Assembly (NCBI RefSeq): GCF_008642375.1 | Contig: NZ_CP029194.1 | Coordinates: 7,744,501-7,808,500, forward strand | Direction of reading: 5' to 3' | DNA: 64,000 nt | Origin: Streptomyces venezuelae | Lineage (GTDB): Bacteria; Actinomycetota; Actinomycetes; Streptomycetales; Streptomycetaceae | In this document: positions 44,949 through 52,935 of the stretch, piece by piece | How the letters are laid out: every line of letters begins with the position of its first letter | Position numbering within the stretch: the first letter of the stretch is position 1 | The notes under the pieces: generated by a model | What the model was told of the DNA's origin: nothing | What the model saw: only the letters and a program-made list of their open reading frames with translations | Database searches by the model: none | Program-made: the position numbers and the translations under genes

Positions 44949-45742
44949 TGGACACGGCCGGGTCGCCCGGCCCCTCGCGTCCGCAGGGCCGGGTGCTGGG
45001 ACCGCGCCGCAACCGTGACGCCGACTGGAACGCCTGGCCCGTCGCCGACTACCTCGCCGAGAACTACCGCAGGCTCCACCCCTGCGACGTCGGCGTCATC
45101 CGCCACCACGCCGCCGTCTACCGGACCTTCGCCCCCGGCGCCCTCGGCCGCACCCTCGAACTGGGCGCGGGACCGAACCTGTACCCCCTCATGCAGGCGG
45201 GCGCCGCCAGCCTCCGGGTCGACGCCCTGGAACCGAGCGCCGCCAACGTCCGCTACCTGCGGCAGCAGCTCGACGACGGCCCCGACGACAGCTGGCAGCC
45301 CTTCTACACCCTGTGCCGCAGCCTCGACCCGGCGCTCCCGGAGAGCTGTACGGAGGCGCTCCGCAGGGTCCGGGTCGTGCCCGGCGTCGCGGAGGAGCTG
45401 ACGGACGGCACGTACGCCCTGGCGTCGATGAACTTCGTCGCGGAGAGCGTCACCGAGGACTTCGCCGAGTTCACCGCACTCTGCGACGCCTTCGTCCGGG
45501 CGGTCCGCCCCGGCGGCCGGCTCGTCGCCTCCTTCATGGAACGCATGCCGAGCTACCGCATCGGCACGGGACCGGTCTGGCCGGCCTGCCCCGTCGACGG
45601 GGCGGCCCTGCGGTCCGTCTTCGCGCCCCGCACCACCGGCCTGCGGATCGAGCGGCTCGCGAAGGACCGCACCCTGCCGGAGTACGGCGACACCGGCGTC
45701 CTGCTCCTGACCGCGCTGCGGCGTGACGGTCCCATCCCGTAG
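44948..45742 (+). CDS. SAM-dependent methyltransferase (NNMT/PNMT/TEMT-like)
   Basis: This 264-residue class I methyltransferase has the family N-terminus VADYLAENYRRLHPCDVG, motif I LELGAGPNLYPLM, an acidic post-I segment (VDALEPSAANVRYL) and VRPGGRLVASFMERM. NNMT/PNMT/TEMT members methylate amines, pyridines or thioethers. The ATG overlaps the fusion-gene stop (TGATG), so the two are coupled. A natural inference is that it methylates the amino-ketone product of the PLP domain. The upstream-open frame is shadow of the fusion gene. Confidence 0.9.
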   Translation: MDTAGSPGPSRPQGRVLGPRRNRDADWNAWPVADYLAENYRRLHPCDVGVIRHHAAVYRTFAPGALGRTLELGAGPNLYPLMQAGAASLRVDALEPSAANVRYLRQQLDDGPDDSWQPFYTLCRSLDPALPESCTEALRRVRVVPGVAEELTDGTYALASMNFVAESVTEDFAEFTALCDAFVRAVRPGGRLVASFMERMPSYRIGTGPVWPACPVDGAALRSVFAPRTTGLRIERLAKDRTLPEYGDTGVLLLTALRRDGPIP

Positions 45743-45762
45743 GGCCGGCCGGAGCCGGCCGG

Positions 45763-46857
45763 TCAGGCCAGGAGCTCCCGGTAGAGCGCCGCGTACCGGG
45801 CGGCGAACCGCTCGGGACCGAAGTGGTCCTCGGCCAGCGACCGGCCCCGCTCCGCGAGCACGTCCCAGGAGCGCGGCTGGTCGAGCAGCCACGCCAGCTG
45901 CTGCCCGGTGCGGCGCGCGTCGCCCGCCGGCGCCCGCAGCACCGCGTGGCCGAAGTCCGCGAACTGCGGCAGGTCGCTCAGGATCGCCGGACGCCCCGAG
46001 GCCAGAGACTGGAGCACGGTCAGCGGGATGTCCGCCTTCCCGCCGAGCGAGTCCGGCGGATAGAGCAGCACGTGCACCGAGGTGATCAGGTCCCGCATGT
46101 TCTCGACGTGGCCGAGGACCTCGACGTCGGGCAGCCCCGCCGCGCCGGCCCGCTCCCGCAGCGCCTCGTCCAGGAGACCGGCGCGCTGCCCCGGCCGCCC
46201 GCGCACCGCGAGCACCAGCCGGAACCGCGCCCCCTCCCGCCACGCCTCGGCCGCCGCGTCGATCACCGTCTCCGCACCGCCCCGCGGACCGTGGTACCCG
46301 GCGAAGAGGACCACCGGATAGCCCTTCGGACGCGGCAGGTACGGCCAGGCGTCCAGGTCGATCATGGGCGGGACGACCCGTACGTCCCCGAAGTCCGCGG
46401 CCCGCAGCCGCCGCGCCATCGACTCCGACAGGGCGACCGTCACCCCCAGGGGCCTGGCGCGGTCCAGGAAGCCGGGGTCCATCACCCCGGTCACGGTGTG
46501 GACGACCGGCCGCCCCCCGAGGAACAGCGGTCGGAGCCGGGAGAAGAGGGGAAAAGCACGGCCCACGGTGAGGAAGACATGGACCAGGTCGACCCGGCGC
46601 GCGAACACGGCCCCGGCGAGCGCGGCCTGGACCCGGTGCGGGGTGTGGGCGGCACCGCTCCGGGTGAGGATGCGGGCGGGGCGCCCGCGGCGCGGCGGGT
46701 GCTGCCGGCGGTCCGGCCACTGGGCGAACCAGACGAAGTCGACGTCGGGCAGCGCTTCGAGGACGTCGGAGGCGAGCCCGACGTCCGAACCCTCCGCCCC
46801 GTCGAGCGGGCGGCTGGTCAGGAGAAGTACGCGTGGGCGCTCACGGGGGAGCATCAC
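45763..46857 (-). CDS. Glycosyltransferase, GT4 family
   Basis: This 364-residue GT-B protein has an N-terminal acceptor domain (RVLLLTSRPLDGAEGSDVGL) and a C-terminal nucleotide-sugar domain (VVLFAGYHGPRGGAETVIDA, VEVLGHVENMRDLITSVHVL, PLTVLQSLASGRPAILSDLP). It transfers a sugar in the cytoplasm. The start is GTG at 46857 (GTGA overlap) or ATG one codon in. It is the last gene of the minus-strand glycosylation cluster, convergent with the methyltransferase gene. Confidence 0.9.
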   Translation of the reverse strand: MMLPRERPRVLLLTSRPLDGAEGSDVGLASDVLEALPDVDFVWFAQWPDRRQHPPRRGRPARILTRSGAAHTPHRVQAALAGAVFARRVDLVHVFLTVGRAFPLFSRLRPLFLGGRPVVHTVTGVMDPGFLDRARPLGVTVALSESMARRLRAADFGDVRVVPPMIDLDAWPYLPRPKGYPVVLFAGYHGPRGGAETVIDAAAEAWREGARFRLVLAVRGRPGQRAGLLDEALRERAGAAGLPDVEVLGHVENMRDLITSVHVLLYPPDSLGGKADIPLTVLQSLASGRPAILSDLPQFADFGHAVLRAPAGDARRTGQQLAWLLDQPRSWDVLAERGRSLAEDHFGPERFAARYAALYRELLA

Positions 46858-47537
46858 GCACCTCCGCCCCCGAGGCGCCCCTTCCGGCCGTCACGACACG
46901 CCTCCGGCGGTACGGGCCCCGCGAAGGGCCCCTCGTAGTAGACGACCCGGCGGCCGCTCAGTTCGGCGGCGGTGCGGCACAGGACGTGGTCGGCGTGTCC
47001 GCCGACGCCCAGCGGGGCCAGCAGGACGCCGCCGGAGCGCGCGGGCAGCAGCGACTCGACGGTCTCGCCGACCGCGCGCAGGGTGTCGGCGTCGCCCGCG
47101 GAGATCCGGCCCCGCGCCAGGTGGAGCCGGTACGTCGGGTAGACGAGGGCCAGTTCGGGCACCAGCCGGGCGAGCCGTTCCGTACCGGCGCGCGGGCGCG
47201 GAAGGCGGCGGAACAGGCCGTCGACGAGGCCGATGTGGCGCGAGCGGACGTCGAGCAGCTCCAGGACGTGCCGGTCCTCGGCCCGCCGGGCTGCGAACAG
47301 TTCCTCCGCGTCCTCGGTCCCCGTCCGCTTCAGGTACTGCCGGGCCGAGAGGGCGTACGGCGGTGGCGCGGCCTCCGTGAACAGCGTCGCGACGGTCACC
47401 GGCGCCCGCCGCCCCGCCCAGCCGAGCAGTCCGCCGCAGGACAGCACGGCGTCGTCCAGGTGCGGCGAGAGCACGAGCATGGGGGCGCCCGATCCGACGA
47501 CGGTCCGGACGAAGCTGGTCAGCGGGTCGTCCGACAT
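46854..47537 (-). CDS. PIG-L family N-deacetylase
   Basis: This 227-residue zinc hydrolase has the metal motif SPHLDDAVLSCGG (equivalent to AHPDDE) and GVGGHADHVLCRT carrying the third ligand. PIG-L enzymes remove N-acetyl groups from GlcNAc-linked substrates such as GlcNAc-inositol or lipid-linked sugars. The ATG has GGAGGGGG upstream, and the gene overlaps the upstream glycosyltransferase by 19 bases. Between two glycosyltransferases, its substrate is probably a GlcNAc-containing intermediate of the same glycan. Confidence 0.92.
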   Translation of the reverse strand: MSDDPLTSFVRTVVGSGAPMLVLSPHLDDAVLSCGGLLGWAGRRAPVTVATLFTEAAPPPYALSARQYLKRTGTEDAEELFAARRAEDRHVLELLDVRSRHIGLVDGLFRRLPRPRAGTERLARLVPELALVYPTYRLHLARGRISAGDADTLRAVGETVESLLPARSGGVLLAPLGVGGHADHVLCRTAAELSGRRVVYYEGPFAGPVPPEACRDGRKGRLGGGGA

Positions 47538-49456
47538 GACGTCCCCCTCCTCGGCAGCCGTGCGGCGGCGGGTGCGTCCAGGAGCCGGTGGGCCAGGGCC
47601 AGACAGCGGCCCGTCATCTCGTCCCACGTGCAGTGCTGGGAGGCGAGCGCGGAGCGCCGGCCCAGGTCGCGGCGGAGGGCCGGCTCGCGGGCGAGCTCGC
47701 CCATCCGCTCGCCGAAGGCCACCACGTCGAACGGCGGGACCGCCACGGAGCCGCCGTCGCGCGTCCACCGCAGGGCGGGCAGGTCGAAGTGGAGGACGGG
47801 CTTGCCGTACGACATCCCTTCGAGGACCACCCGGCCGAACGTCTCGTGGCGGGAGGGCAGCACGAGGAAGGCGCTGTCGCGCAGGAGCTGCCGCTTGCGC
47901 TTCTCGTCGGCGTACCCGACCCAGTGGATCCGCGGGTCGGGCCGGGCGGCGAGGAGCGCCGCGAGCCGGCGCTCCTCGGCGGGCGTGCCACTGCCCGCGA
48001 GCAGCAGGTCCAGGGGCGGGCGGGCCCGGTCGTAGGCGTCGAGGAGCAGGTCGAGGCCCTTGGCCCAGGTGTCGATCCGTCCCAGGAAGAGGATGAACTG
48101 CCCGTTGCCGAGCCGGGACTCGTCGGGGAGGCGCGGGTCCACGCCCTCGGCGAAGACCTGGACGTCGGCCCGGGGGCTGAGCCGCCGGATCGCCGAGCCG
48201 TCCGCCGCGTTCATCGCCACGATGTGCCGGTAGCGGCGCAGCCCGAGCCGCCGGAGGAACGACACGGGGGAGCGGCGCCGTGGCACGGCGGCGCCGCCGC
48301 CCCGGTCGATGCCGACGACCGGCGCGCGGGTCGCCAGCGGCAGGAAGCCCGTCGAGAACGGGGGAGTGAAGCTCTCCAGCCACAGGTCGTGCCGGATGCG
48401 GCGGGCCACGAACGGCAGCAGAGCCAGGAACGCCAGCCGCCCGGCTCGCGGGCCTGCCCGGCGCACCGGCAGTCGGACGTACCGGACGCCGTCCCGGTAC
48501 TCGGTCCCGGCGCGGCGGCTCGCCGTCACGACCGTCACACAGAAGTCCTCCGCCAGCCTGCGGACCACCTTGCCGACGATCAGGGCGGCGCCGCCGCCGT
48601 GGTGGCCGCGGTCCCCGGCGTCGTCGTAGACGGACACGACCACGTGCGGAGGCACCTCGCCTCCGCGCTCGGTGCCTCCGCACGTCAGGCCCCCGAGCCC
48701 GGTGCCCGCGCTCCTCGGGCCCGTGTGCTCGACGGCGTCCTTCTGGCCCCCGCTCCAGCCGCCCCCGCTCGTGCCCCCGTCGGTCTCCTCCGCGCCGCTC
48801 GCGGCCCGCTCCCGCACCACGTCGAGGACCTGCTCCAAGGCGGCGGCGGCGAGGAGCGACGGGGCCCGCCCGCTGTCGACGCGCGCCACTCGCGGCAGCC
48901 GTACGGACCAGGCCCGGTAGCGGTACCACCGGCCGGCCGCAGCGGCGGGGGCCTCCCGCCGGCCGTGTCCGGGCAGCGCCTCGGGCCCGGTCTCCACGAG
49001 CAGCGTCAGACCGCACCGCTCCGCGATCCGGCGGAGGACGCGCGCGGCCACCGACGAGGCGGGCGGGTCGAAGGTCGCCAGGCCGTCGAGGGGCCCCCGG
49101 TCGGTCAGGACCACGGCCTGCCCGCCGTGCGCCCGTGCGGCCGCCGTCAGCAGGGCGACCGCGATCCGGACCGCCGACTCGGCGGCGTCGAGGGACGCGT
49201 GGGCACGGCGGAGGAGGGACCCACGGCGCTCGGGGTCCGAAGCCCGCCGTGCCCACAGCTCACCCGGTTCCCCCGCATCCCTCACCCGTGGCGGAACCGG
49301 GAACCTGCGGCACAGGAAGCAGCCTTGGCACTGTGCGGTGACGACCGGGACGCTCCGCTGGCGCAGCAGCGTCGCCAGCCTGTGGACCAGCGAGGACGTG
49401 GCCGCGCCGTCCGGACCGGACACAGCGACGAGGATGACGTTCCGTGTACCTGTCAC
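47519..49456 (-). CDS. Fusion of a degenerate thymidylate-kinase-like domain and a GT4 glycosyltransferase
   Basis: This 645-residue protein has an N-terminal P-loop domain (about residues 1-205) resembling dTMP kinase, with VLTDRGPLDG as the DR motif. The P-loop reads SGPDGAATSS and has lost the GK[ST] lysine, so kinase activity is doubtful. A Gly/Thr/Ser-rich linker follows. The C-terminal half (about 270-645) is a GT4 enzyme (GGGAALIVGKVVRRLAEDF, FILFLGRIDTWAKGLDLLLD, RHETFGRVVLEGMSYGKPVL). The start is GTG at 49456, overlapping a small upstream ORF (GTGA). Why a kinase-like domain is attached is unknown. Confidence 0.87.
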   Translation of the reverse strand: MTGTRNVILVAVSGPDGAATSSLVHRLATLLRQRSVPVVTAQCQGCFLCRRFPVPPRVRDAGEPGELWARRASDPERRGSLLRRAHASLDAAESAVRIAVALLTAAARAHGGQAVVLTDRGPLDGLATFDPPASSVAARVLRRIAERCGLTLLVETGPEALPGHGRREAPAAAAGRWYRYRAWSVRLPRVARVDSGRAPSLLAAAALEQVLDVVRERAASGAEETDGGTSGGGWSGGQKDAVEHTGPRSAGTGLGGLTCGGTERGGEVPPHVVVSVYDDAGDRGHHGGGAALIVGKVVRRLAEDFCVTVVTASRRAGTEYRDGVRYVRLPVRRAGPRAGRLAFLALLPFVARRIRHDLWLESFTPPFSTGFLPLATRAPVVGIDRGGGAAVPRRRSPVSFLRRLGLRRYRHIVAMNAADGSAIRRLSPRADVQVFAEGVDPRLPDESRLGNGQFILFLGRIDTWAKGLDLLLDAYDRARPPLDLLLAGSGTPAEERRLAALLAARPDPRIHWVGYADEKRKRQLLRDSAFLVLPSRHETFGRVVLEGMSYGKPVLHFDLPALRWTRDGGSVAVPPFDVVAFGERMGELAREPALRRDLGRRSALASQHCTWDEMTGRCLALAHRLLDAPAAARLPRRGTSCRTTR

Positions 49457-49839
49457 GGCACCCGCCGCCTCACCACGACGAGGGCGGCCTGTCGGCCACG
49501 GTGGTGGCCGCCATGGGTCGGAGCGGTCGGACCGGGGGACTCCGCTGGGCCGTCGGATCCGGAGGGTTTACCGGAACCGGCGCGTCGCGGCGCGTGCGTC
49601 CTGACCGTACGGGCGCGTCGGCGCCGGGCGGCGCCACGGGGCCTGCACGCCCGGCTGACGGGCGGGGGGGCGGCGGCGCGGAGCCGGTCGGAGGTCCGGC
49701 GGACCGGGTGGGGGGTCGGGGGGTGCGGACTGCGGCAGACCCGACGGCGCCGGGCCTCGGAGAGGGGCCAGTCGGTCACCCGCCGCAGAGGATGCGGAGC
49801 GGGTGCCGCCGGCACGCGGTTGATGTGGAGTGAGGTCAC
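49453..49839 (-). CDS. Possible small Arg/Pro-rich protein
   Basis: This 128-residue ORF has a good ribosome binding site (GGAAGAGG six bases before a GTG), ends with a GTGA overlap to the glycosyltransferase start, and has third-position GC of roughly 84 per cent by my count. The product is very rich in Arg, Pro, Ala and His and matches no family I know. It could be a real coupled leader gene in the glycosylation operon or a chance frame in GC-rich spacer. It otherwise leaves about 450 bp empty. Confidence 0.35.
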   Translation of the reverse strand: MTSLHINRVPAAPAPHPLRRVTDWPLSEARRRRVCRSPHPPTPHPVRRTSDRLRAAAPPPVSRACRPRGAARRRRARTVRTHAPRRAGSGKPSGSDGPAESPGPTAPTHGGHHRGRQAALVVVRRRVP

Positions 49840-49908
49840 GACGAGCCTCTTCCGGCAACCGACCCGACCGAGGGTCTGCTCAGGTCGACATTGATGCTGT
49901 TTCCAGAC

Positions 49909-50718
49909 TCAGCCCCCGGGACGTGATTCGTCAACCGGAGAGGGGCCGGCGCGGGCGCGCCGGAGGCTGCCGTGGGCGAACCGCGAGAGGGCGTTGTGCG
50001 GCCGCTCGTCGAGGAGCGTGCCGAGGATGCGGGCACCGTCACGAACCGTGCGCGGGTGCGAGGGGCCGTGGCCGCTCGGCAGTTCGCGACTGGGCACCTC
50101 GGCGACGCGCAGCCCGTAGTGCAGGGCGTGCGTCACGAGTTCGGCGCCGAGTTCGACGCCGTCCTCGCGCAGGTCGAGGAGGTCGACGAAACCCCGCCGG
50201 AACGCGCAGAACCCGTACCAGAGATCGGTGAGCTGCTGACCGTACAGCCGGCGTGCGACGCGCAGGAGAGCACGGTGGCCGAGGCGTCGCCCGAGGGGAT
50301 AGTCGGCGACGGCCCCGCCCGCGATGAAACGGGAGCCCTTGACGAAGTCGAATCCGCTTTCCAGGTAATGCAGGTAGTGCGGAATCTCGTGCGGCGACAT
50401 GCTGCCGTCGGCGTCCATCAGCACGATCAGATCACCGGTGGCCGCGCGCAGCCCCGCGTGCGGAATGTCGCCCCTGGTGAAGTCCCAGGCCCCGAGCGCC
50501 CGGACGGTCATCCCGTCCCGCGCGGGTCCCGCGCCCGTCGGCCCGCCGATGAGGACCACGTCCCGCACGTACTCCGGAATCTGGCCGAGCAGCAGGTCGA
50601 GCGCGTTCCCCGGGTCCTGTCCGTCGGGGCGGACCGTCAGGACGAGGCTCACGGTGCTGGTGCCGGAGCCGGGCACCCGGTCGGTCGACCGGCGGAGGGG
50701 GTGCGCGTCACTGCTCAT
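49909..50718 (-). CDS. Glycosyltransferase family 2 (dolichyl-phosphate mannosyltransferase-like)
   Basis: This 269-residue GT-A protein has STVSLVLTVRPDGQDPGN, a DxD-like metal site in LIVLMDADGSMSP, FVKGSRFIAGG, and YGFCAFRRGF, as in DPM-type GT2 enzymes that transfer a sugar to polyprenyl phosphate or a similar acceptor. It lacks the C-terminal membrane helices of some members. The ATG at 50718 has GGAAGG about eight bases ahead. It is the first gene of the minus-strand glycosylation cluster. Confidence 0.9.
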   Translation of the reverse strand: MSSDAHPLRRSTDRVPGSGTSTVSLVLTVRPDGQDPGNALDLLLGQIPEYVRDVVLIGGPTGAGPARDGMTVRALGAWDFTRGDIPHAGLRAATGDLIVLMDADGSMSPHEIPHYLHYLESGFDFVKGSRFIAGGAVADYPLGRRLGHRALLRVARRLYGQQLTDLWYGFCAFRRGFVDLLDLREDGVELGAELVTHALHYGLRVAEVPSRELPSGHGPSHPRTVRDGARILGTLLDERPHNALSRFAHGSLRRARAGPSPVDESRPGG

Positions 50719-50840
50719 GGGTACGGCCTTCCGCGCGGCGGACCGCGCATTGCTGCATACCGCGCATCTCAGAATCCTGCGCCGTAGGTGACGGCGTCAA
50801 GAAATCCGGAAGAGTATGCGGAGCGCCGTGAATAAATACC

Positions 50841-50926
50841 TTCGCATGACCTGCGAATGACTGCGAATGACCCCTGCGAATAACCTGCGAATCACCTCTG
50901 AATCCCGCCCGAATCGCCTCCGAAAT
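50841..50926. repeat. Helically phased GAAT repeat array
   Basis: A TTCGCA-tgacc-TGCGAA inverted repeat opens a run of degenerate CCTGCGAATNA units. The GAAT or GAAAT cores start at 50855, 50865, 50878, 50889, 50900, 50911 and 50922, so spacing is 10, 13, then four steps of 11 bp. It lies between two divergent genes, ending about 60 bp before the GH15 start. Confidence 0.75.
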
Positions 50927-50972
50927 GCCCCTTCCTGCCCTCCCTGTTTCTGCGCGAGAATCCTGAGCGGCA

Positions 50973-50978
50973 TACAAT
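50973..50978 (+). promoter_or_regulatory. Putative -10 element for leaderless transcription of the GH15 gene
   Basis: TACAAT lies six bases before the ATG at 50985, and no ribosome binding site is visible. Transcription starting at or next to the A of the start codon would give a leaderless mRNA. Confidence 0.5.
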
Positions 50979-50984
50979 CCGGTC

Positions 50985-52850
50985 ATGGCAGGGCGAATTG
51001 AGGACTACGCCCTCGTCGGGGACCTGGAGACGGCTGCGCTCATAGGGACCGACGGGTCCGTCGACTGGTGGTGCGCGCCCCGCTTCGACTCGCCCGCGTG
51101 CCTCGCGGCCCTCCTCGGCGACCCCGCCCACGGCCGGTGGCTCCTCGCCCCGGTCGGGAGGGCCCGCTGCACGCGCAGGAGCTACCGGGGCGACACGCTG
51201 GTCCTCGACACCTACTGGGAGTCCGTCACCGGTACCGTCCGCGTCACCGACTTCATGCCCCCGCGCTCCCCGGACTCCCCGGAATACCCGGGCTCTGCCC
51301 AGGGAGGGCCGAGCATCGTCCGCGTCGTCGAGGGGATCTCCGGACGGGTCGCCATGCGGGGAGAGTTGAGACTCCGCTTCCATCACGGCAGCATCGTGCC
51401 CTGGACCCGCGCGGTGGACCGGCGCACCGTCGCCTCCGTCGCGGGACCGGACGCCGCCTACCTGTCCAGCGGCCCCGGTGTCGACCCCACCGTCACCCCG
51501 GACCGTACGACCGCCGAGTTCACCGTCTCCGCCGGGAGCAGCGTCGCCTTCGTCCTCGGCTGGCGTCCCTCACACACCGCCGCGCCCCCCACCGTCTCAC
51601 CGGCCGAGATCGACGCCACCCTCCTGCGGACCCTCGCCTTCTGGAACGACTGGGCGGACGCGCTCCGTTACGAAGGTCCGGCCAGGGAAGCCGTCCTCCG
51701 CTCCCTCCTCACCCTCAAGGCCCTCACCTACGCCCCCACCGGCGGCATCGTCGCGGCGGCCACGGCCTCCCTTCCCGAGAGCATCGGTCAACAGCGCAAC
51801 TGGGACTACCGCTTCTGCTGGCTGCGCGACTCCACCTTCACGCTCTCCTGCCTGCTGCGCGGCGGATACCACCGGGAGGCCATGGCCTGGAAGGACTGGC
51901 TGCTCCGGGCCGTCGCGGGCGATCCCGCCGACCTCCAGCCGCTGTACGGGGTCGAGGGACAGCGCCGGCTCCCCGAGACGCACGCCGACTGGCTGCCCGG
52001 CTACGAGAGTTCAAGCCCCGTCAGATTCGGCAACGCGGCCGTCGGCCAGTTCCAGCTCGACATCTACGGCGAGGTGCTCAACACCGTCTACTCGGCGGTC
52101 CGGGCCGGGGTCGCCCTCGACCCGCCGGCCTGGGCCCTGGTCGCCGAGCTCCTGGAGTACCTCGGCACGCGCTGGCAGGAACCCGACGAGGGCATCTGGG
52201 AAGTCCGCGGCCCGCGCCGCCACTTCGTGCACTCCAAGGTCATGGCCTGGGTCGCCGCCGACCGCGCCGTCCGCCTCGCCCGCGTCGCCGGCCTCCGCGG
52301 CTCCGTTCGTCGCTGGCAGGCCCTGCGCCACGAGATCCACGCCGAGATCTGCGCCCGCGGCTGGAGCGAGGAGCAGCAGTCGTTCATGCAGTACTACGGC
52401 GGCCACCAGGTCGACGCCACCGCCCTGCTGATCCCCCGGCTCGGCTTCCTCCCCGCCGACGACCCCCGGATCCTCGGCACCGTCAAGGCGATGGAACGGC
52501 TCGACGAGCACGGCTTCCTCCGCCGGTACGGCGACGTCAGGGACGGCGGGACGCACGACCTCGACGACCTCGGCGGCACCGAGGGCGCCTTCGTCGCCTG
52601 CACGTTCTGGTACGCCGACGCCCTCGCCGCGACCGGCCGCCCGGACAAGGCCAGGACCGTCTTCGAGCGGGTCCTCGCCATCCGCAACGACGTCGGGCTC
52701 CTCGCCGAGGAATGGGACCCGGTGGCCGGCCGCCAGCTCGGCAACACCCCGCAGGCGCTCAGCCACGTGGCCCTGGTGAACACGGCCTTCACGCTCTACG
52801 GCACGCGCCGGCGCGGCCGCACGGCCACCCCGCGCCTCGCCGTGGCGTGA
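50985..52850 (+). CDS. GH15 family protein (trehalase/glucoamylase-like)
   Basis: This 621-residue cytoplasmic protein has an N-terminal beta-sandwich (IEDYALVGDLETAALIGTDG, SVDWWCAPRFDSPACLAALL) and a C-terminal (alpha/alpha)6 barrel (NWDYRFCWLRDSTFTL, EPDEGIWEVRG with the acid Glu, LLAEEWDPVAGRQLGN with the base Glu). This arrangement matches mycobacterial and Streptomyces GH15 trehalases and glucan hydrolases. It likely works on trehalose or maltodextrin. A phased repeat array and a near-ATG -10 element precede it. Confidence 0.94.
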   Translation: MAGRIEDYALVGDLETAALIGTDGSVDWWCAPRFDSPACLAALLGDPAHGRWLLAPVGRARCTRRSYRGDTLVLDTYWESVTGTVRVTDFMPPRSPDSPEYPGSAQGGPSIVRVVEGISGRVAMRGELRLRFHHGSIVPWTRAVDRRTVASVAGPDAAYLSSGPGVDPTVTPDRTTAEFTVSAGSSVAFVLGWRPSHTAAPPTVSPAEIDATLLRTLAFWNDWADALRYEGPAREAVLRSLLTLKALTYAPTGGIVAAATASLPESIGQQRNWDYRFCWLRDSTFTLSCLLRGGYHREAMAWKDWLLRAVAGDPADLQPLYGVEGQRRLPETHADWLPGYESSSPVRFGNAAVGQFQLDIYGEVLNTVYSAVRAGVALDPPAWALVAELLEYLGTRWQEPDEGIWEVRGPRRHFVHSKVMAWVAADRAVRLARVAGLRGSVRRWQALRHEIHAEICARGWSEEQQSFMQYYGGHQVDATALLIPRLGFLPADDPRILGTVKAMERLDEHGFLRRYGDVRDGGTHDLDDLGGTEGAFVACTFWYADALAATGRPDKARTVFERVLAIRNDVGLLAEEWDPVAGRQLGNTPQALSHVALVNTAFTLYGTRRRGRTATPRLAVA

Positions 52851-52935
52851 GCGCACCGCCCCCGCCGGCGCCTTCGGCGTGTCGTTCGGGTGCATCCAGC
52901 GGGCGGGTCCGCCGCGCGTGGGTTCGAATCGGGGC

